Of a stretch of 64,000 nt of DNA, positions 22,590 through 33,561 are shown piece by piece. A model generated the notes under the pieces. That model was not told where the DNA came from, did no database searches, and saw only the letters and a list, made by a program, of their open reading frames with translations. Each line of letters opens with the position of its first letter. The stretch's first letter is position 1. Both the position numbers and the translations under genes were made by a program. This DNA comes from Cokeromyces recurvatus. Taxonomy: Eukaryota > Mucoromycota > Mucoromycetes > Mucorales > Mucoraceae. The stretch lies in assembly GCF_025118155.1 (NCBI RefSeq), contig NW_026251395.1:62001-126000 (forward strand). The letters are read 5' to 3'.

Positions 22590-22782
22590 AGTTCATGACA
22601 TCAAGTCTTGAAAAAGCCCGTCAATTAGGCAAACAAACAATGTGGTGTGGTTAGGTGTTTGGGAGCATAATCCTTCAGCTATTAACTTTTATACACGTCA
22701 AGGTTTCTATAAAGTGGGATGCCATACATTCATATTAGGTTCACAAGAAGATACAGATCATATCATGGTCAAGAAACTTTAG
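22590..22782 (+). pseudogene. GNAT acetyltransferase C-terminal fragment, frameshifted
   Basis: The plus strand reads SSLEKARQLGKQTMW and then, in another frame, WLGVWEHNPSAINFYTRQGF followed by KVGCHTFILGSQEDTDHIMVKKL and a stop. That is the end of a GCN5-related acetyltransferase, including the acetyl-CoA-binding N-x-x-A-x-x-F-Y segment. The frame change coincides with a tandem repeat of the 5-mer TGTGG (22643-22652), so a 5-bp duplication appears to have killed the frame. The N-terminal half is absent. A captured or relic host gene inside the island. Confidence 0.75.
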
Positions 22783-23077
22783 ATTTGCTGTAATATAATA
22801 ATCATTATTTATTTTATTTAACGTGCATTAAAATGAATCGGTTCTATTCCAATGATTACAATGACTGTAAAGGAATCTTATAAAAACTAAAAGAAAGATA
22901 AGAAGAATGATATACTAAATATAAAGGAGGAAATGTATTTTTATAACAAACAAAAATTTCTTTCTTTTTTTCAAATCTCTACTGTTGTTACATTTTAGCT
23001 CAGGAACAATATAAATATCTCTTTTTGTAATGAAGATATTAATTAGAATAATTAGTTCTGTTGATGCCTATTTTTTC

Positions 23078-23119
<42 letters not shown>

Positions 23120-25368
23120 TTGCTATACCTACGTTCAACAAAATTTTCTAATCCGTTCTATGGATTAGAATATATTTTTTTCTCAGGAACAAGATACTGC
23201 TTTACCATTGAAATCAGATTTTGTTTCGTTGATGCATGACTATTGACCTTGATGTATATGCGGCTATCATAATCACTCATCAAGATTTGGCCAGTATCAA
23301 CTTTTGTTGAATTTTGAATATTGTGCTAAAAATCTTCAATTAAAATAAAATATAGAGTAAATAGTATGTTTTTATGATAATATATTTTGTCTTTATTTAC
23401 TATAGTTAAGCTGCCTTCTTAAATCTGATAACAAAGAAAATATATTTAACGAACGAACAAGTCATGAAAAAATTAGTAAATAACATAAATTTCGCAGCCT
23501 ATTTTTAATAACATGATAATCATATATATACAAATATATATTTTGTGAGGCGAAGTATGAACTTTAAATATATAAAATTGGATAAAGGAAGAGTTGAGAT
23601 TATTCATTTTGATTATACAACATCTAGATAACGTTTCAGTAAAATAAAGTAAAAGGAAAAAATATTGAATATTCTTAGAAAAGAAATATCCTTGCATTTA
23701 TTACTGTTACAGTGACAGAATTGTTATATTTGTCAATATCTTCTTTTTTGAAGTAATCAGGAACACTTTTCTTTACACTAGTTTATAGAGAGATATTCAT
23801 TGTTATCACAATATTTTTGGTAGATCTTTTTAAGTCTTTATTCTTAAGTGAGCCATAACATAATGTATATTATTAGCTAGAGAAGCTTGCTAATCAATTA
23901 AATGAATCTGTACATTACATTTACTTGTGATTATATCATGAGAGGTTGATTATGATCAAACACAGCAATTATAGATTTGTATCTGTATGTGCTTAAATTA
24001 AGGCTTTTTAGACACTCTATTATCTTTTTATGTCTTGAGGACCATAATGATACCAAGGTACATAGTACACATTCATGTGTAAGAATTTATTTCTAATATA
24101 TAATCTAACTATAATAGTGTCAGGTAATAATAGCAAATTTATATTTACTACTGTTCCTCCTGTACCTACTACCGTTGCTTGGTAGAATATAGTCATAAAA
24201 CATCATTACTCATGCTGCTGCTGCTGCTTGAAAAAAGAAAAAAAAAAGGAGTCGCTGGTGTAGTACAAAAAATAAGAATAAATAAAAAAATTAAGGGTTC
24301 ATTTGATTTGGTGGGGAACCCTTGAAGTGATTCGATTCCACAGCCTAGGCTTGGGCTAAATATGCTGCGAATTCTAGTCACTCTCCAAACACCCGTGTTA
24401 CTTTCATCAGAAATAGAGGATACACATAGGGCTATATTTACTATAAACACCCCACTTATACCACCACCTCTATTTATACTTACAGCTATAATGCTACTAC
24501 CAACAAATCCTTACTAATGTTAATAATCACTACACAGTGCCAGTATTATCTACTACCACTACCACTACTACTACTTTGACTTGCTTTCGTTTTTTTTGTA
24601 ATCCTTATCATTGAATTATGGAATAGTCTATAATATATATGTATGAACAGGAAAAAAAAATCTTCTTTTATTATTATTAACATTTACTATTATTATTATA
24701 AATAAACTATATTGGAACCGCAAATGATTTATTTTGTTATATTGCTTGGGTTATAGTATATATGAACCTTTTTATAGTATTTGTTATAGAGCAAGCTCTG
24801 GATATGAGCATAAGCAATATTAGAAACGATGAATTACATATTACAGAATAAACTATAAACCCCAACATAGAATAAGACATACAACATATCATATTATACT
24901 GTATATAACATCTAATAAATATTACAAACCTTATTGAATTCAAGTCGTCTTTGATCCAATAAAATAAAAATGTAAAAGACATTAGGAACCTATACTCAAA
25001 TCAAACAATTTAAATCTTAAATCAGATCATTATAACACCCAATATATAATCCATAGATCAGCACTTTGAATCAGCAAGATGAATATCTGAATACTAACAA
25101 TGTTTCATGATTCATGTTCTTTGACGGTTATTTTTATTTCTTTGATTCAGGATTCATTAGTATAAATACAAGCAGTTGTGTAGACGTGAAATAATTCTTT
25201 ATATCATTCTTTTTACATTGAATAAACAGTCTCAAACTATACTTTTTTTTTTTGTTTTTTTTTTCTTTCTCCTTTTTATTTATTATACAAGTCCTACCAC
25301 CACAACGACTACAGTGAAAACCACATACAAAAAAGGATCCGAGAACAGTAAAACATACACAATTGACC
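22783..25368. other. Gene-free part of the island with repeats
   Basis: Contains an A run (23081-23116), a second LTR-like repeat (24887-25005), CTG/CTA-type microsatellites near 24210 and 24550, and a stem GGGTTC/GAACCC (24296-24322) beside a locally GC-richer block (24290-24450). No gene is supported. Confidence 0.5.
24887..25005. repeat. LTR-like repeat, copy 2
   Basis: Direct-orientation partner of 20612-20730, with similar length and scattered mismatches. No internal retroelement domain is found next to it, so it is probably a solo LTR fragment. Confidence 0.6.
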
Positions 25369-25519
25369 CGAGAACAGTGAATCATTTATCAGCCTCACTG
25401 TACGATAATGACTGCATGAATTCGTTTTCTTAAAGTGTACGAAATTTCATTATGAAATTTGCACAAAGCTTTCTCCCACATTTTTTTCCCCAATTATACG
25501 AATTTTTTATTTCAGGTGA
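25369..25519 (-). repeat. Right inverted repeat of the 13-kb island
   Basis: Aligns with the reverse complement of 12271-12430. Shared blocks include ATTTATCAGC, TTCACTGTACG (one mismatch), ATTCGTTTTCTTAAAGTGTA and TATACGAATTTTTT. A weaker match (GAGAACAGT) extends to about 25340. Three CGTACA-type words recur in the arm. It ends about 590 bp before UBC7. Confidence 0.65.
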
Positions 25520-26105
25520 GGTATTTTAAGGAGTGGATAAAAAAATAAACATACTATGTGATATGTTTTTCTTTAAAAGAACTACTGTGTATTCATTAAA
25601 ATACACGTGAGCAGAAATAATCTTCTTCTGGTGGACTAAAATATATATAAAGGATACAAGTGGGTAATGTTTGTTCATCATGTTGTTAAAATCTAAGGTA
25701 GTAATAGGATCATAGAGCTCTTATTTATAAAGAAAAAAAAAATAAAAACTGTATACAAAATAAGTGATAGATAAATGTGCAAAATAGAGCAAAGACTATA
25801 AAATACATTTTGGTTTTAGTCCCTATACTTTAATGTGATATTAAAGTAAACTAACTAGGCTAGTAATAAATGATAGAATAAAGCATTATTTTGTAGTTCA
25901 CAAATAATATGCATTTTATAAAGAACACTCATTAAAACCAGCTGCTTGCTTTTTTTTTTTTTTTATTCTAATAATTGATATAATCTGATTATATAATATC
26001 AAAATTTGACATAAATTTTCAGGTCATTTAAATTTGGTTTAACTTGATACAGAATTCCTTTTTTTTCTTTCCTTAATTATAAATTAAATTCAAAAAAAAA
26101 AAAAA
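25520..26105. other. Spacer and probable UBC7 promoter
   Basis: Unique AT-rich sequence with poly-A/T tracts near 25732 and 25951. No coding sequence is supported. Confidence 0.5.
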
Positions 26106-27021
26106 ATGAATTCTAATAGAAATGCTGGCTCAACAGCTTTAAAACGTCTTATGAAAGAATATAGAGGTATCCAATACTATTTTTTTTTTCCTTTTATGAT
26201 TTATAAAAATTGGTTATTAAATCTATGTTTATATTATAGAACTCATTTTGGAGCCTCCAGAAGGCATTGCTGCAGGTGATATATATATAAATATTTATAA
26301 TATTCAATATAAAGAAATATGACGAATATAACTTCTAATCTGTTAATAAATAGGCCCCATTGATGAAAATAATTTTTTTGAATGGGAAGCTCTAATTTCG
26401 TAAGTTCAATAATTCAATAATCTTTAAATTCATGTGTGTATGTATGTTTTTAACAAGATTTGTCAAGTGGTCCTGAAGATACTCCATTTGAAGGAGGATT
26501 ATTTCCAGCCACTTTATCATTTCCAAAAGATTATCCTTTGAGCCCACCTACGATGAAATTTACCTGTGATTTCTTTCACCCTAATGTATATCCTGATGGC
26601 ACTGTTTGTATTTCAATCCTGCATCCTCCTGGAGATGATCCTAATATGTATGAAAGCAGTTCTGAAAGATGGAGCCCTGTTCAAAGTGTCGAGAAAATTT
26701 TATTGAGTGTTGTTAGTATGTTAGCAGGTGAGCATTTGATCAAATAATGATATAAACATAATATATGTATATGTGTATACCTATATACTGATATATATAT
26801 ATTTATATACATATATATATTTTTTAATTTCTATTAGAACCTAATGATGAAAGTGGTGCTAATGTTGATGCTTGCGTAAGTTAACATTTTACATGTGAAT
26901 TACAACAAATTAACATTTATTTTTGTTTAAACATGGATTTGAATAGAAAATGTGGAGAACAGATCGTGAAAAATACAATCAAATTGTAGCTGAAAACACT
27001 AGAAAAACTTTGGGCTTGTAA
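26106..27021 (+). CDS. UBC7: Ubiquitin-conjugating enzyme E2 G2/Ubc7
   Basis: E2 enzyme that works with ER-associated degradation ligases. Six exons: 26106-26166, 26240-26275, 26354-26399, 26468-26727, 26838-26875 and 26947-27021. Visible: [19 protein letters not shown] (N-terminal helix), [21 protein letters not shown], the HPN motif [17 protein letters not shown] with the catalytic Cys, and the Ubc7/Cdc34-type acidic insert [20 protein letters not shown] after it. The C-terminal [17 protein letters not shown] is diagnostic of the G2/Ubc7 group. The fourth acceptor (AG ending at 26467) was chosen because only it gives [14 protein letters not shown]. No membrane anchor is present, as expected for a soluble Ubc7. 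Confidence 0.95.
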
Positions 27022-27079
27022 TAAAAAATATTTACAAATTTACTTTATAGTTTTTTTTTCTTTCTTTCTTTCTTTATTT

Positions 27080-28417
27080 TTATTTATGAGATTGGGTATT
27101 GATAAGAAGAGAATGATCTATAAGCGTTTGCCTACTTACAGGAATTTGATAAACATTTGTTAATAAATCATATTGAGTTGGATTTGTACGACGATAGTTA
27201 AATAGGGAAGTGTTAAATTGTCGTGTAGAAACAGCTGCGTTATGCATCCAATTTAAATCATTTTCAAAAGAGTCTTGTGCTGTTGGTTTGTGTGATAAAT
27301 TATTTCTACCGATATCAAGTGTTGCTACTGTATTCATAGCTAAATGATTGGTTGCATTATTATTATTAGTATTATTATTATTGGTGGTGGTAGTTGTGTT
27401 GATATTAGTAGTGTTCGTATTAGATGGAAGGAAAGCAGATGCAGGCGTAGGCTTATTCTCTGAAAAATCTTTCCCAAAGCTTGCTGAAAATGTCTCTTCA
27501 TCTGATTGTTCTTCTTCGCCATCATCGACTTCATCTGTATAATAATAATCATCCCTTCCTTTACGTCCTCTTTTGATAATACGATGTCCAAACTGCTTAA
27601 ATACAGAGCGTGCTGTCACAACTGAAATCTCTCTTGTACGAAAAGTAGATCGTAGCATATTAGAATCTACTAAATATCCCTTTTCTACTGCATCAATATG
27701 TACTTTAACTAAATTTACATTCTTTTTCAAGAATACAAAACTATCACGAAATCCTAATAATGCTGCTGGATCTTTTGAGAACATAAAAAGTGTCTCATCT
27801 CGAGTAGGTAGTGTAAATGTAGGAACACGATATTCACGACCTTTTTTTTTTTTTAATAAAAAAAAAGGAAATCATGACTAAGTATCTATTCTCTTTATAC
27901 ATACATATTTATATACCTTCTTTTAATCTACCAAATTTATCAATTTTAGTTTCTCCGGTTTCATCGATATCACTAACATAACCAGTATTAGAAGGTGTAG
28001 CAGGGGAACCATATGTTTGTGAAGAAGCTGAAACAGACGATGCACCTCCATGAGCAGCACCTGTTGATGAAATTGTTGTCGATCTATGACGTCTATCTTC
28101 TCTTGCTGATGAAGCTTTTGGCCTTCCTCTCTTTCTTCCTGTTGAGGGTGTATGATGTTGATTAGAGTTATGTTCATCATGAGAAGGATGAACATCAAGA
28201 TCACTCAAAGTAAAAGTATCATCACCGGAAGATAAATCACTCTCGTCATCAACATAGTTCAAATCGTCTTTTGGGTCTAATCCTCCACTTCTACTTCTTG
28301 ACCGTTTTCTTTTAGGTCCTGATTTATGCAATACATTATCTTCATTTCCTAGTCATTGTAAGTTTATATTTATTAAAAATACATGGACTTTTTGTCTTTT
28401 TATTTACCTGATGGCAT
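27080..28417 (-). CDS. Rsc7/Swp82-type chromatin remodelling subunit
   Basis: Subunit of SWI/SNF-RSC class remodellers. Exons 28417-28408 (only MPS plus one base), 28348-27917 and 27840-27080 join to 400 residues. The N-terminal 130 residues are charged and low in complexity, with a basic cluster KSGPKRKRSRSR and an AT-hook-like RKRGRPKAS (DNA minor groove). Then comes the Rsc7/Swp82 domain: YRVPTFTLPTRDETLFMFSK, ALLGFRDSFVFLKKN, VHIDAVEKGYLV, FRTREISVVTARSVFKQFGH. The C-terminal region has Asn/Thr repeats from an (AAT)n microsatellite. The tiny first exon was placed by the GTAAAT donor and the frame. It converges with UBC7; the coding ends are 58 bp apart. Confidence 0.87.
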
Positions 28418-29287
28418 CTTTCGTTTTATATATATTTATATATATATATATAGTACTTGGATTTTAATTACTTTAAAATATATGTGTATATCAAATAAGA
28501 AAAATAAAGTTACGCGTTTTGTATACACATGTACTAATTTTTATTTTATTTTATTTTTTTTTAGAAAAAAAAATAAAAAGAAAGAACAATAAAATTATTT
28601 AATATAGCAAGTTCACTCAAATACACCACAACACATCCTTATTTTTTTTTTTTAATACAGTTATACTGGATTTAAAATAATTTGCATACGTCATTTCTAT
28701 ATAGGAAAAATAATATGTTACATGATTCAATGTAGTAGAAGCTGCTTCAGTAATCAGAATAGCAATGTCAGAGTTACTTGGTAATAATAAACTTTTTAAA
28801 TAAGCTAATATATTTGCCATCAAATCTTTTGTTTGTTTAAAATAACTTTATCAAGAACATTTCCTCTTAATAAAGTTATATTCGTATTATTGAGACGCAT
28901 ATTATTCAGTTGATAGTTACAACATGAACAAGTAAATCATCATTTGATTATTCTCTGCTTTCATCCTTAGTAGTAGAAGAATTTTTATAGACATGGTGAT
29001 TTTTGTTTATAAAGACCACGCCAGTAACAGCAATCGCTTTGCTATATTGTGTTTATTAGACACTTTATAAAGCCTTCAGGATATCTACTTTATATACATG
29101 TATATATTTGGGAAAGTATTTAACATGTTTCATCTGAAGGAATAAAAAAAAATTAGATTGGCAGAGAAATCGCTTCATGAGTTGTTATGATTTAGAATAG
29201 ATTCTTTTGTGATCAAGGTACAGAATCATGATTATCAAATTTTAAACACCACTTAAAATGATTACAACAACAACAGAAGAACTTTTT
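28418..29287. other. Gene-free spacer
   Basis: TA repeats and A/T runs (28430-28600), then unique sequence. A 68-codon minus ORF at 28617-28823 has no recognisable family and is not called. The stretch ends where the LINE debris begins. Confidence 0.45.
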
Positions 29288-29992
29288 GATATTACGATTA
29301 AGAAGAATTTTATTTAAAAAATTAAAAATGACCAATGAGCACATAGCATCTATATATGCTGTTTTGCCCTGGTCAGATCGCTATGGAAAAAAAAGGTAAG
29401 AAAAACCCTTTTGGGATAAAAGGGAAAATGTTGAAGTGTATGTATAAGTGATGATAATTAACTATCAGAAATTCGTTTTTGTATTGAAAGAAGATGATGG
29501 TCAGAGGGTTTAGGGATTTGGGAGTGAAGCTAGATAGTCCATCTCAAGCAGAATTGCACATATAGAAGGCCAGCGTATGAACCAGGCATCAATTGATTTT
29601 CTCACTTTCTTAGTAGGTTCAAGAGATAAGAGGGTGGATCTTCAATAGATTTGGGGCATCTGAAGGCGGTTATGCACATGCAAACAAGAAAAACTATGTG
29701 AGCGTGTGAAGAGTTCATTTGGATGGAAGGGGCAGGCTTGAGGTTTACCAAGAGGTAACCAACCAAGTCGTCATCGCACGCAACGAAACCGTTCACTTCT
29801 TGTCATTGGTATCGTAAGAATAGGGTCGATAATCAGATTATCACGGCAATGGGATAAAAGTTTCGAATGTTTTTCTTGTAGTTTTGAGTGGTAGCTGTCA
29901 AGTAGGAATTGTCTTCGTTTTCTACTAAAATCCTTATGAGACGTAGTGTTAAGATTTTCATTGCAAACTGATATCCATAGAGGAGATTTGGA
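29288..29992. repeat. Inverted duplicate, copy 2 (partner 15283-15987)
   Basis: Near-identical reverse complement of 15283-15987. The minus strand carries the LINE reverse-transcriptase tail fragment (about 29610-29935); the plus strand carries the short peptide MTNEHIASIYAVLPWSDRYG (29329-29388) ending at a GTAAG donor-like site. Unlike copy 1 it is not flanked by a recognisable target duplication and runs on into other LINE sequence. Confidence 0.92.
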
Positions 29993-30157
29993 TAGTTGGG
30001 GATTAAGATCATTACAGGTAAAAAAGTCTAAACATAAATCTCAATTCATCTGAAAACTAATTCTTTTTTGTCTCGATTTTATTTCTTATTCTTCTGTAGA
30101 GTAACGTCCTGAAATCTTGTCAAAACACATGCATAAGTCGGATATTTGGTGGCTCTA

Positions 30158-30880
30158 GTCGATCATTAGTAAAGGTGATGCTTCATATGGTAAACCAACC
30201 ATTAATGAAGGTTAGGGTGTCTATTCTGCAATCTCAATTCGTTTTCCGTGCTATTGATTTACTGGATGATACTTTGCTCGCTAAATTACTTCCTGAGCTT
30301 CAAGCCTCCACCTTCAACACTCAATGGTATAAACTCATTCACGCACCATGCTGGAGACTCTGTGCCGCCAACTCTATTCCGTTAGACCAACGCTCCTTTC
30401 GAAAACATCGTCAAGAATTTCTTGAAGAGAGTTTTCAACAACTATGTGACGGGGCACGTTCTGTTTTGCTTTCCGCTTGCCGCCCCAATCTGATTATTGA
30501 TCCGATACTTTGGTTACCCATGACACACAGTGAGCGTAGTCGAACCATTCGATGGTGTCTTGGTTTGTTACCCGGAGGAGTACCTAAATCCTGTCCATAT
30601 CATCCTTATGTATACTTTAGTCAGTCACACGCCACTGAATATTTGCACATGCACACTCGTTTATGCTTGCCACGATTAATAGTAGATCCGCTTTCCTTTC
30701 TTTTAAATCATCTCCCTCAGCATAAGTACCGAAATTCTCAGGATGTTTCTGCCTGGGTCTATTGCTGACCAGTTATGTGTATCATTCTACGGGAAATGGA
30801 ATACTTAATGCACGATAAACCACCCCCTCCACTTCTTGATCCAGGCAGAAAATTACTCAACGGGTTGTCTCTTTAAACTT
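30158..30880 (+). pseudogene. LINE reverse transcriptase C-terminal remnant
   Basis: The open stretch includes KVRVSILQSQFVFRAIDLLD, ACRPNLIIDPILWLPMTHSE, RWCLGLLPGGVPKSCPYHPY and SHATEYLHMHTRLCLPRLI. This is the conserved tail of L1-like non-LTR retrotransposon ORF2 with its Cys/His motif. It is the same domain as the fragment at 15340-15665 but clearly diverged from it, so two LINE lineages are present. The catalytic reverse transcriptase and the endonuclease are missing, and in-frame stops follow at about 30767 and 30876. It lies head-to-head with the minus-strand LINE piece of the neighbouring duplicate. Confidence 0.78.
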
Positions 30881-31365
30881 GTTAGCAATATTCCCCCTTT
30901 CTTTCTCACCTTCTCTTCTTCCTTTCCTTCACCTTTTTACTTCTTGTCCAATAAGAGGGTTTTTAGATTTTTTTTTTTCACATAATTTGAACTGACTTGG
31001 GCAATCCAATATAATGAAGATATTATGTGCCCATAAGTCGCTTTATAAATTATAAAAAAAAAAAAATGTTTAATCATAGAGTAACGTCACTATTTCCTTT
31101 TAGCCAATAAGAAAAAATTTTCTAAATACTATAAAAAAATTTTTTTTCTTGCGCCTTTTTGTCTAGTCTTTCCCAAATTTTTAAATTAACAGATAGTGAG
31201 GAAGGTTTGTAATGATTTAAAAGGATGTATTAAATAAAGAAGTATCTTGATCAACTAAATAAATAAAAAAAAAAAATTCCTCCACATGTAATAGATTCTT
31301 TTTTCTGCACTACATACTAGTCTTTTTTTTAATTGGAAAAAATAATCGAGTTATCTGATCAAACA
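30881..31365. promoter_or_regulatory. Spacer holding the eS31 fusion promoter
   Basis: A CT-rich block (30885-30945, pyrimidine-rich CTTTC/CTTCT repeats) and A/T-rich DNA precede the ribosomal fusion gene. Pyrimidine-rich 5' regions are common upstream of ribosomal protein genes, but no defined motif is claimed. Confidence 0.35.
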
Positions 31366-31833
31366 ATGCAAGTCTTTGTCAAGTCTCTTCAAGGTAATAC
31401 ACTTACCTTTGATGTCACTGCCAACTCATCTGTTGCCAATCTCAAGTCCATGATTCAAGAACGTGAAGGTTTACCTGTTGATGCTCAACTTTTGTCTTTT
31501 GCTGGTAAGCCTCTTGTTGATGGTGAACTTTCTGCTTATGGCATTGGCAACAACAACACCTTGAATTTGAATGCTGAATTATTGGGTGGTGGTAAGAAGA
31601 GAAAGAAGAAGACTTATACCACTCCCAAGAAGATCAAGCATAAGCGTACTAAGGTCAAGTTGGCTATTCTCAAGTACTATAAGGTTGATGAGTCTGGTAA
31701 GATCACTCGTCTTCGCCGTGAATGTCCTAACGCTACTTGTGGTGCTGGTGTCTTCATGGCCAAGCACAAGGATCGTCAATACTGTGGCAAGTGTCATTTG
31801 ACTTATGTCTTCCAAAAGGGCGATAGCGCTTAA
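31366..31833 (+). CDS. Ubiquitin-like/ribosomal protein eS31 (S27a) fusion
   Basis: A single exon of 155 residues, starting at the ATG that gives [13 protein letters not shown]. Residues 1-75 form a ubiquitin fold and 76-155 form eS31, joined by GG-GKKRKKK, the usual processing site. eS31 is well conserved ([20 protein letters not shown]) with its four zinc cysteines ([12 protein letters not shown] and YCGKCH). The ubiquitin half is strongly diverged. By alignment K6, K27 and K48 remain, but K11, K29, K33 and K63 are lost, one residue is missing near 53, and the I44 patch is broken (I44 to S, V70 to N). R42, R72 and R74 are also replaced ([10 protein letters not shown] in place of LHLVLRLRGG). 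It probably serves as a folding chaperone for eS31 rather than as a ubiquitin source. Confidence 0.93.
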   Translation: MQVFVKSLQGNTLTFDVTANSSVANLKSMIQEREGLPVDAQLLSFAGKPLVDGELSAYGIGNNNTLNLNAELLGGGKKRKKKTYTTPKKIKHKRTKVKLAILKYYKVDESGKITRLRRECPNATCGAGVFMAKHKDRQYCGKCHLTYVFQKGDSA

Positions 31834-31925
31834 TTGCGTTTTATATGAATATATACATGTGTATATGTTTACTTTAAATAATAATTAAAATGGAATCTGT
31901 TTTATTATTATTATTACAATTTTAT

Positions 31926-32133
31926 TTATTTTTTTTCATCAGCTACTGATTCATTGGATGGAGGTTTACTCACTTGTTGAGTTTTTAATAGAGCTTCATG
32001 TAATTCATGTTGTTCCTTAAGTTCTTTGATATTTAATTGTTGTTGCTCTTTCTTTTGTCTTCTCTCTTCATCCCGTAATACACCTGCTCTAAGATTCTTG
32101 TTGACAGTTCATGTCAATTAAATCAATTAACTT

Positions 32134-32166
<33 letters not shown>

Positions 32167-32265
32167 TACTTCTTTTTCTTCAGTTTGAAAATAATGAACA
32201 CTAAACACAGATGCACAACAGAATAAAATAGATGCAGTTAATGTTGCTTTGGCAGCTTTTGACAT
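31926..32265 (-). CDS. PET117: Cytochrome oxidase assembly factor Pet117
   Basis: Small mitochondrial protein needed for cytochrome c oxidase assembly (links haem A synthesis to the Cox15 complex). Exons 32265-32170 and 32096-31926 join to 88 residues. It has the Pet117 pattern: a short N-terminal hydrophobic helix (KAAKATLTASILFCCASVFS), VHYFQTEEKE, then a charged helix NLRAGVLRDEERRQKKEQQQ and LHEALLKTQQVS. The intron contains a poly-A/T run of about 25 bases. The 3' end converges with the eS31 fusion (spacer of about 90 bp). Confidence 0.85.
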
Positions 32266-32615
32266 CTTTATTAAATAGTAGAAAGAAAAAAAAAACACAC
32301 AATAATGGGGGGGAGGAGAGGAGGTACAAGCGGGGAGGGGGGAAGAAAAAAAAAAAAAAAAAAAGGATTTTTATGTCCAATGATCTAATTGGCTGCTAAC
32401 TGTTGATGTGTATTACCTTATCCATTATATCATGCTATTTTCTATTTTTAAAGGGAAAAAAGAAGAAAAAACGTGTAGGGAAATGTTTATATTTTTAATA
32501 ATAGTGATAATATCCATAAATAACTTTTTTTTTTTTTGCATTCCAGCTTTGATATATAAAGTGTCTTTTTTTTTTTTTTGTTTTTTGTTTTTATTTTCTT
32601 TGTTATGTGTGTGAT
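32266..32615. other. Divergent spacer with G-rich and poly-A tracts
   Basis: Between PET117 and the unknown ORF. A purine run (32305-32365: G-rich blocks then A20) stands out. Probable divergent promoter; no motif is claimed. Confidence 0.4.
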
Positions 32616-33311
32616 ATGGAAGATAATAATGCATATATGAGTAGTTTGTTAAGACAATTAACTAATTGGGCAAAGTTATGGATAACACCACCAAATAATC
32701 AAATTCCATGTAAACGGAAAATAGAGAATAATGGACAACATCAAGTAGAATGGAATACTCGAGAAACAGATATTCGATCTAGAGTTAATTATTATAAAGA
32801 AGAAGAAGAAGAAGAAGAAGGACGGATGTTTGTTAATTCTTCTTCTTCTATTACTACTACTACTACTACTACTACTATTATCAGTCAGAAGAATAGTAGT
32901 TTATTTCTATATAGCATAACATGTCAAAAGCTCCTCCGACAAAGACAGAAGAGACTCTATTTAGGTGCTATTATACAGATTAGACACTTTTGGGATAAAT
33001 TAGAAAAGTCATTATATAATCATCATGATAACTGTTATTTACCACCTTCAAAACGATTTCCATTTAATCCTGATAGACCAGGTTCTCTGTATTCTTCAAA
33101 GTCATCACCCTTACAGCAACTTTATAATAAACGAAATCATAGAAAATCATTTGCTTCATCTACAATTGTATATACTTTAATATCAGATAATGAAGATCAT
33201 TTACATGTTTCTCCTGCTTCTTCTATAACTAATAACATAACCTATAATAATGATGATGACGATGATGATGATGATGATAATATCCCGCTTGGTACTTTAC
33301 TGAGTGTATAA
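32616..33311 (+). CDS. Hypothetical low-complexity protein
   Basis: A single open frame of 231 residues from MEDNNAYMSSLLRQLTNWAK. An N-terminal amphipathic stretch (LLRQLTNWAKLWITPP) is followed by poly-Glu (from GAA repeats), poly-Thr (ACT repeats), a charged helix KLLRQRQKRLYLGAIIQIRH and LEKSLYNHHD. An acidic poly-Asp tract precedes the end DNIPLGTLLSV. I do not recognise the family. Non-repetitive codons between the microsatellites and normal composition support a real gene, but without homologues it stays hypothetical. Confidence 0.55.
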   Translation: MEDNNAYMSSLLRQLTNWAKLWITPPNNQIPCKRKIENNGQHQVEWNTRETDIRSRVNYYKEEEEEEEGRMFVNSSSSITTTTTTTTIISQKNSSLFLYSITCQKLLRQRQKRLYLGAIIQIRHFWDKLEKSLYNHHDNCYLPPSKRFPFNPDRPGSLYSSKSSPLQQLYNKRNHRKSFASSTIVYTLISDNEDHLHVSPASSITNNITYNNDDDDDDDDDNIPLGTLLSV

Positions 33312-33561
33312 TTTATTATACGTTTCTTTTTTTTTTTTTTCAAATGTATATGCATATACTTTAATAATAATACTAATAATAAAAAGGATAATTTAATCTA
33401 TCTACACGGAGGGATATCCCCAAAAAAAAAAAAATTAAAGGGTAGTGGGGGAGAGAGGAAAGAGGAAGGAAGGGGTATTCAGTTGTATTATGTAATAGGA
33501 GATATCCCCTTATATATACACATATACATCTATTTGTTTATATAAATATATGTATTTGATA
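33312..33561. other. Spacer
   Basis: Short AT-rich spacer with an A run, a GA-rich block (33437-33478) and TA-rich sequence; no coding sequence. Confidence 0.4.

Noticed and set aside
24290..24450. Sequence resembling a tRNA B box (GATTCGATTCC)
   Set aside because: The full cloverleaf does not form; only the GGGTTC/GAACCC stem is clear.
12271..25519. Starship-type giant element led by the tyrosine recombinase
   Set aside because: Only a C-terminal recombinase fragment with an upstream stop is present. Starships lack long TIRs, and their captains carry a different (DUF3435) profile. No cargo order or direct terminal repeats were found.
28617..28823. 68-codon minus ORF (MANILAYLKSLLLPSNSD...)
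   Set aside because: Some helix character, but no recognisable family, no splice-consistent extension and a tail made from a T run. It could be real, but not supportable.
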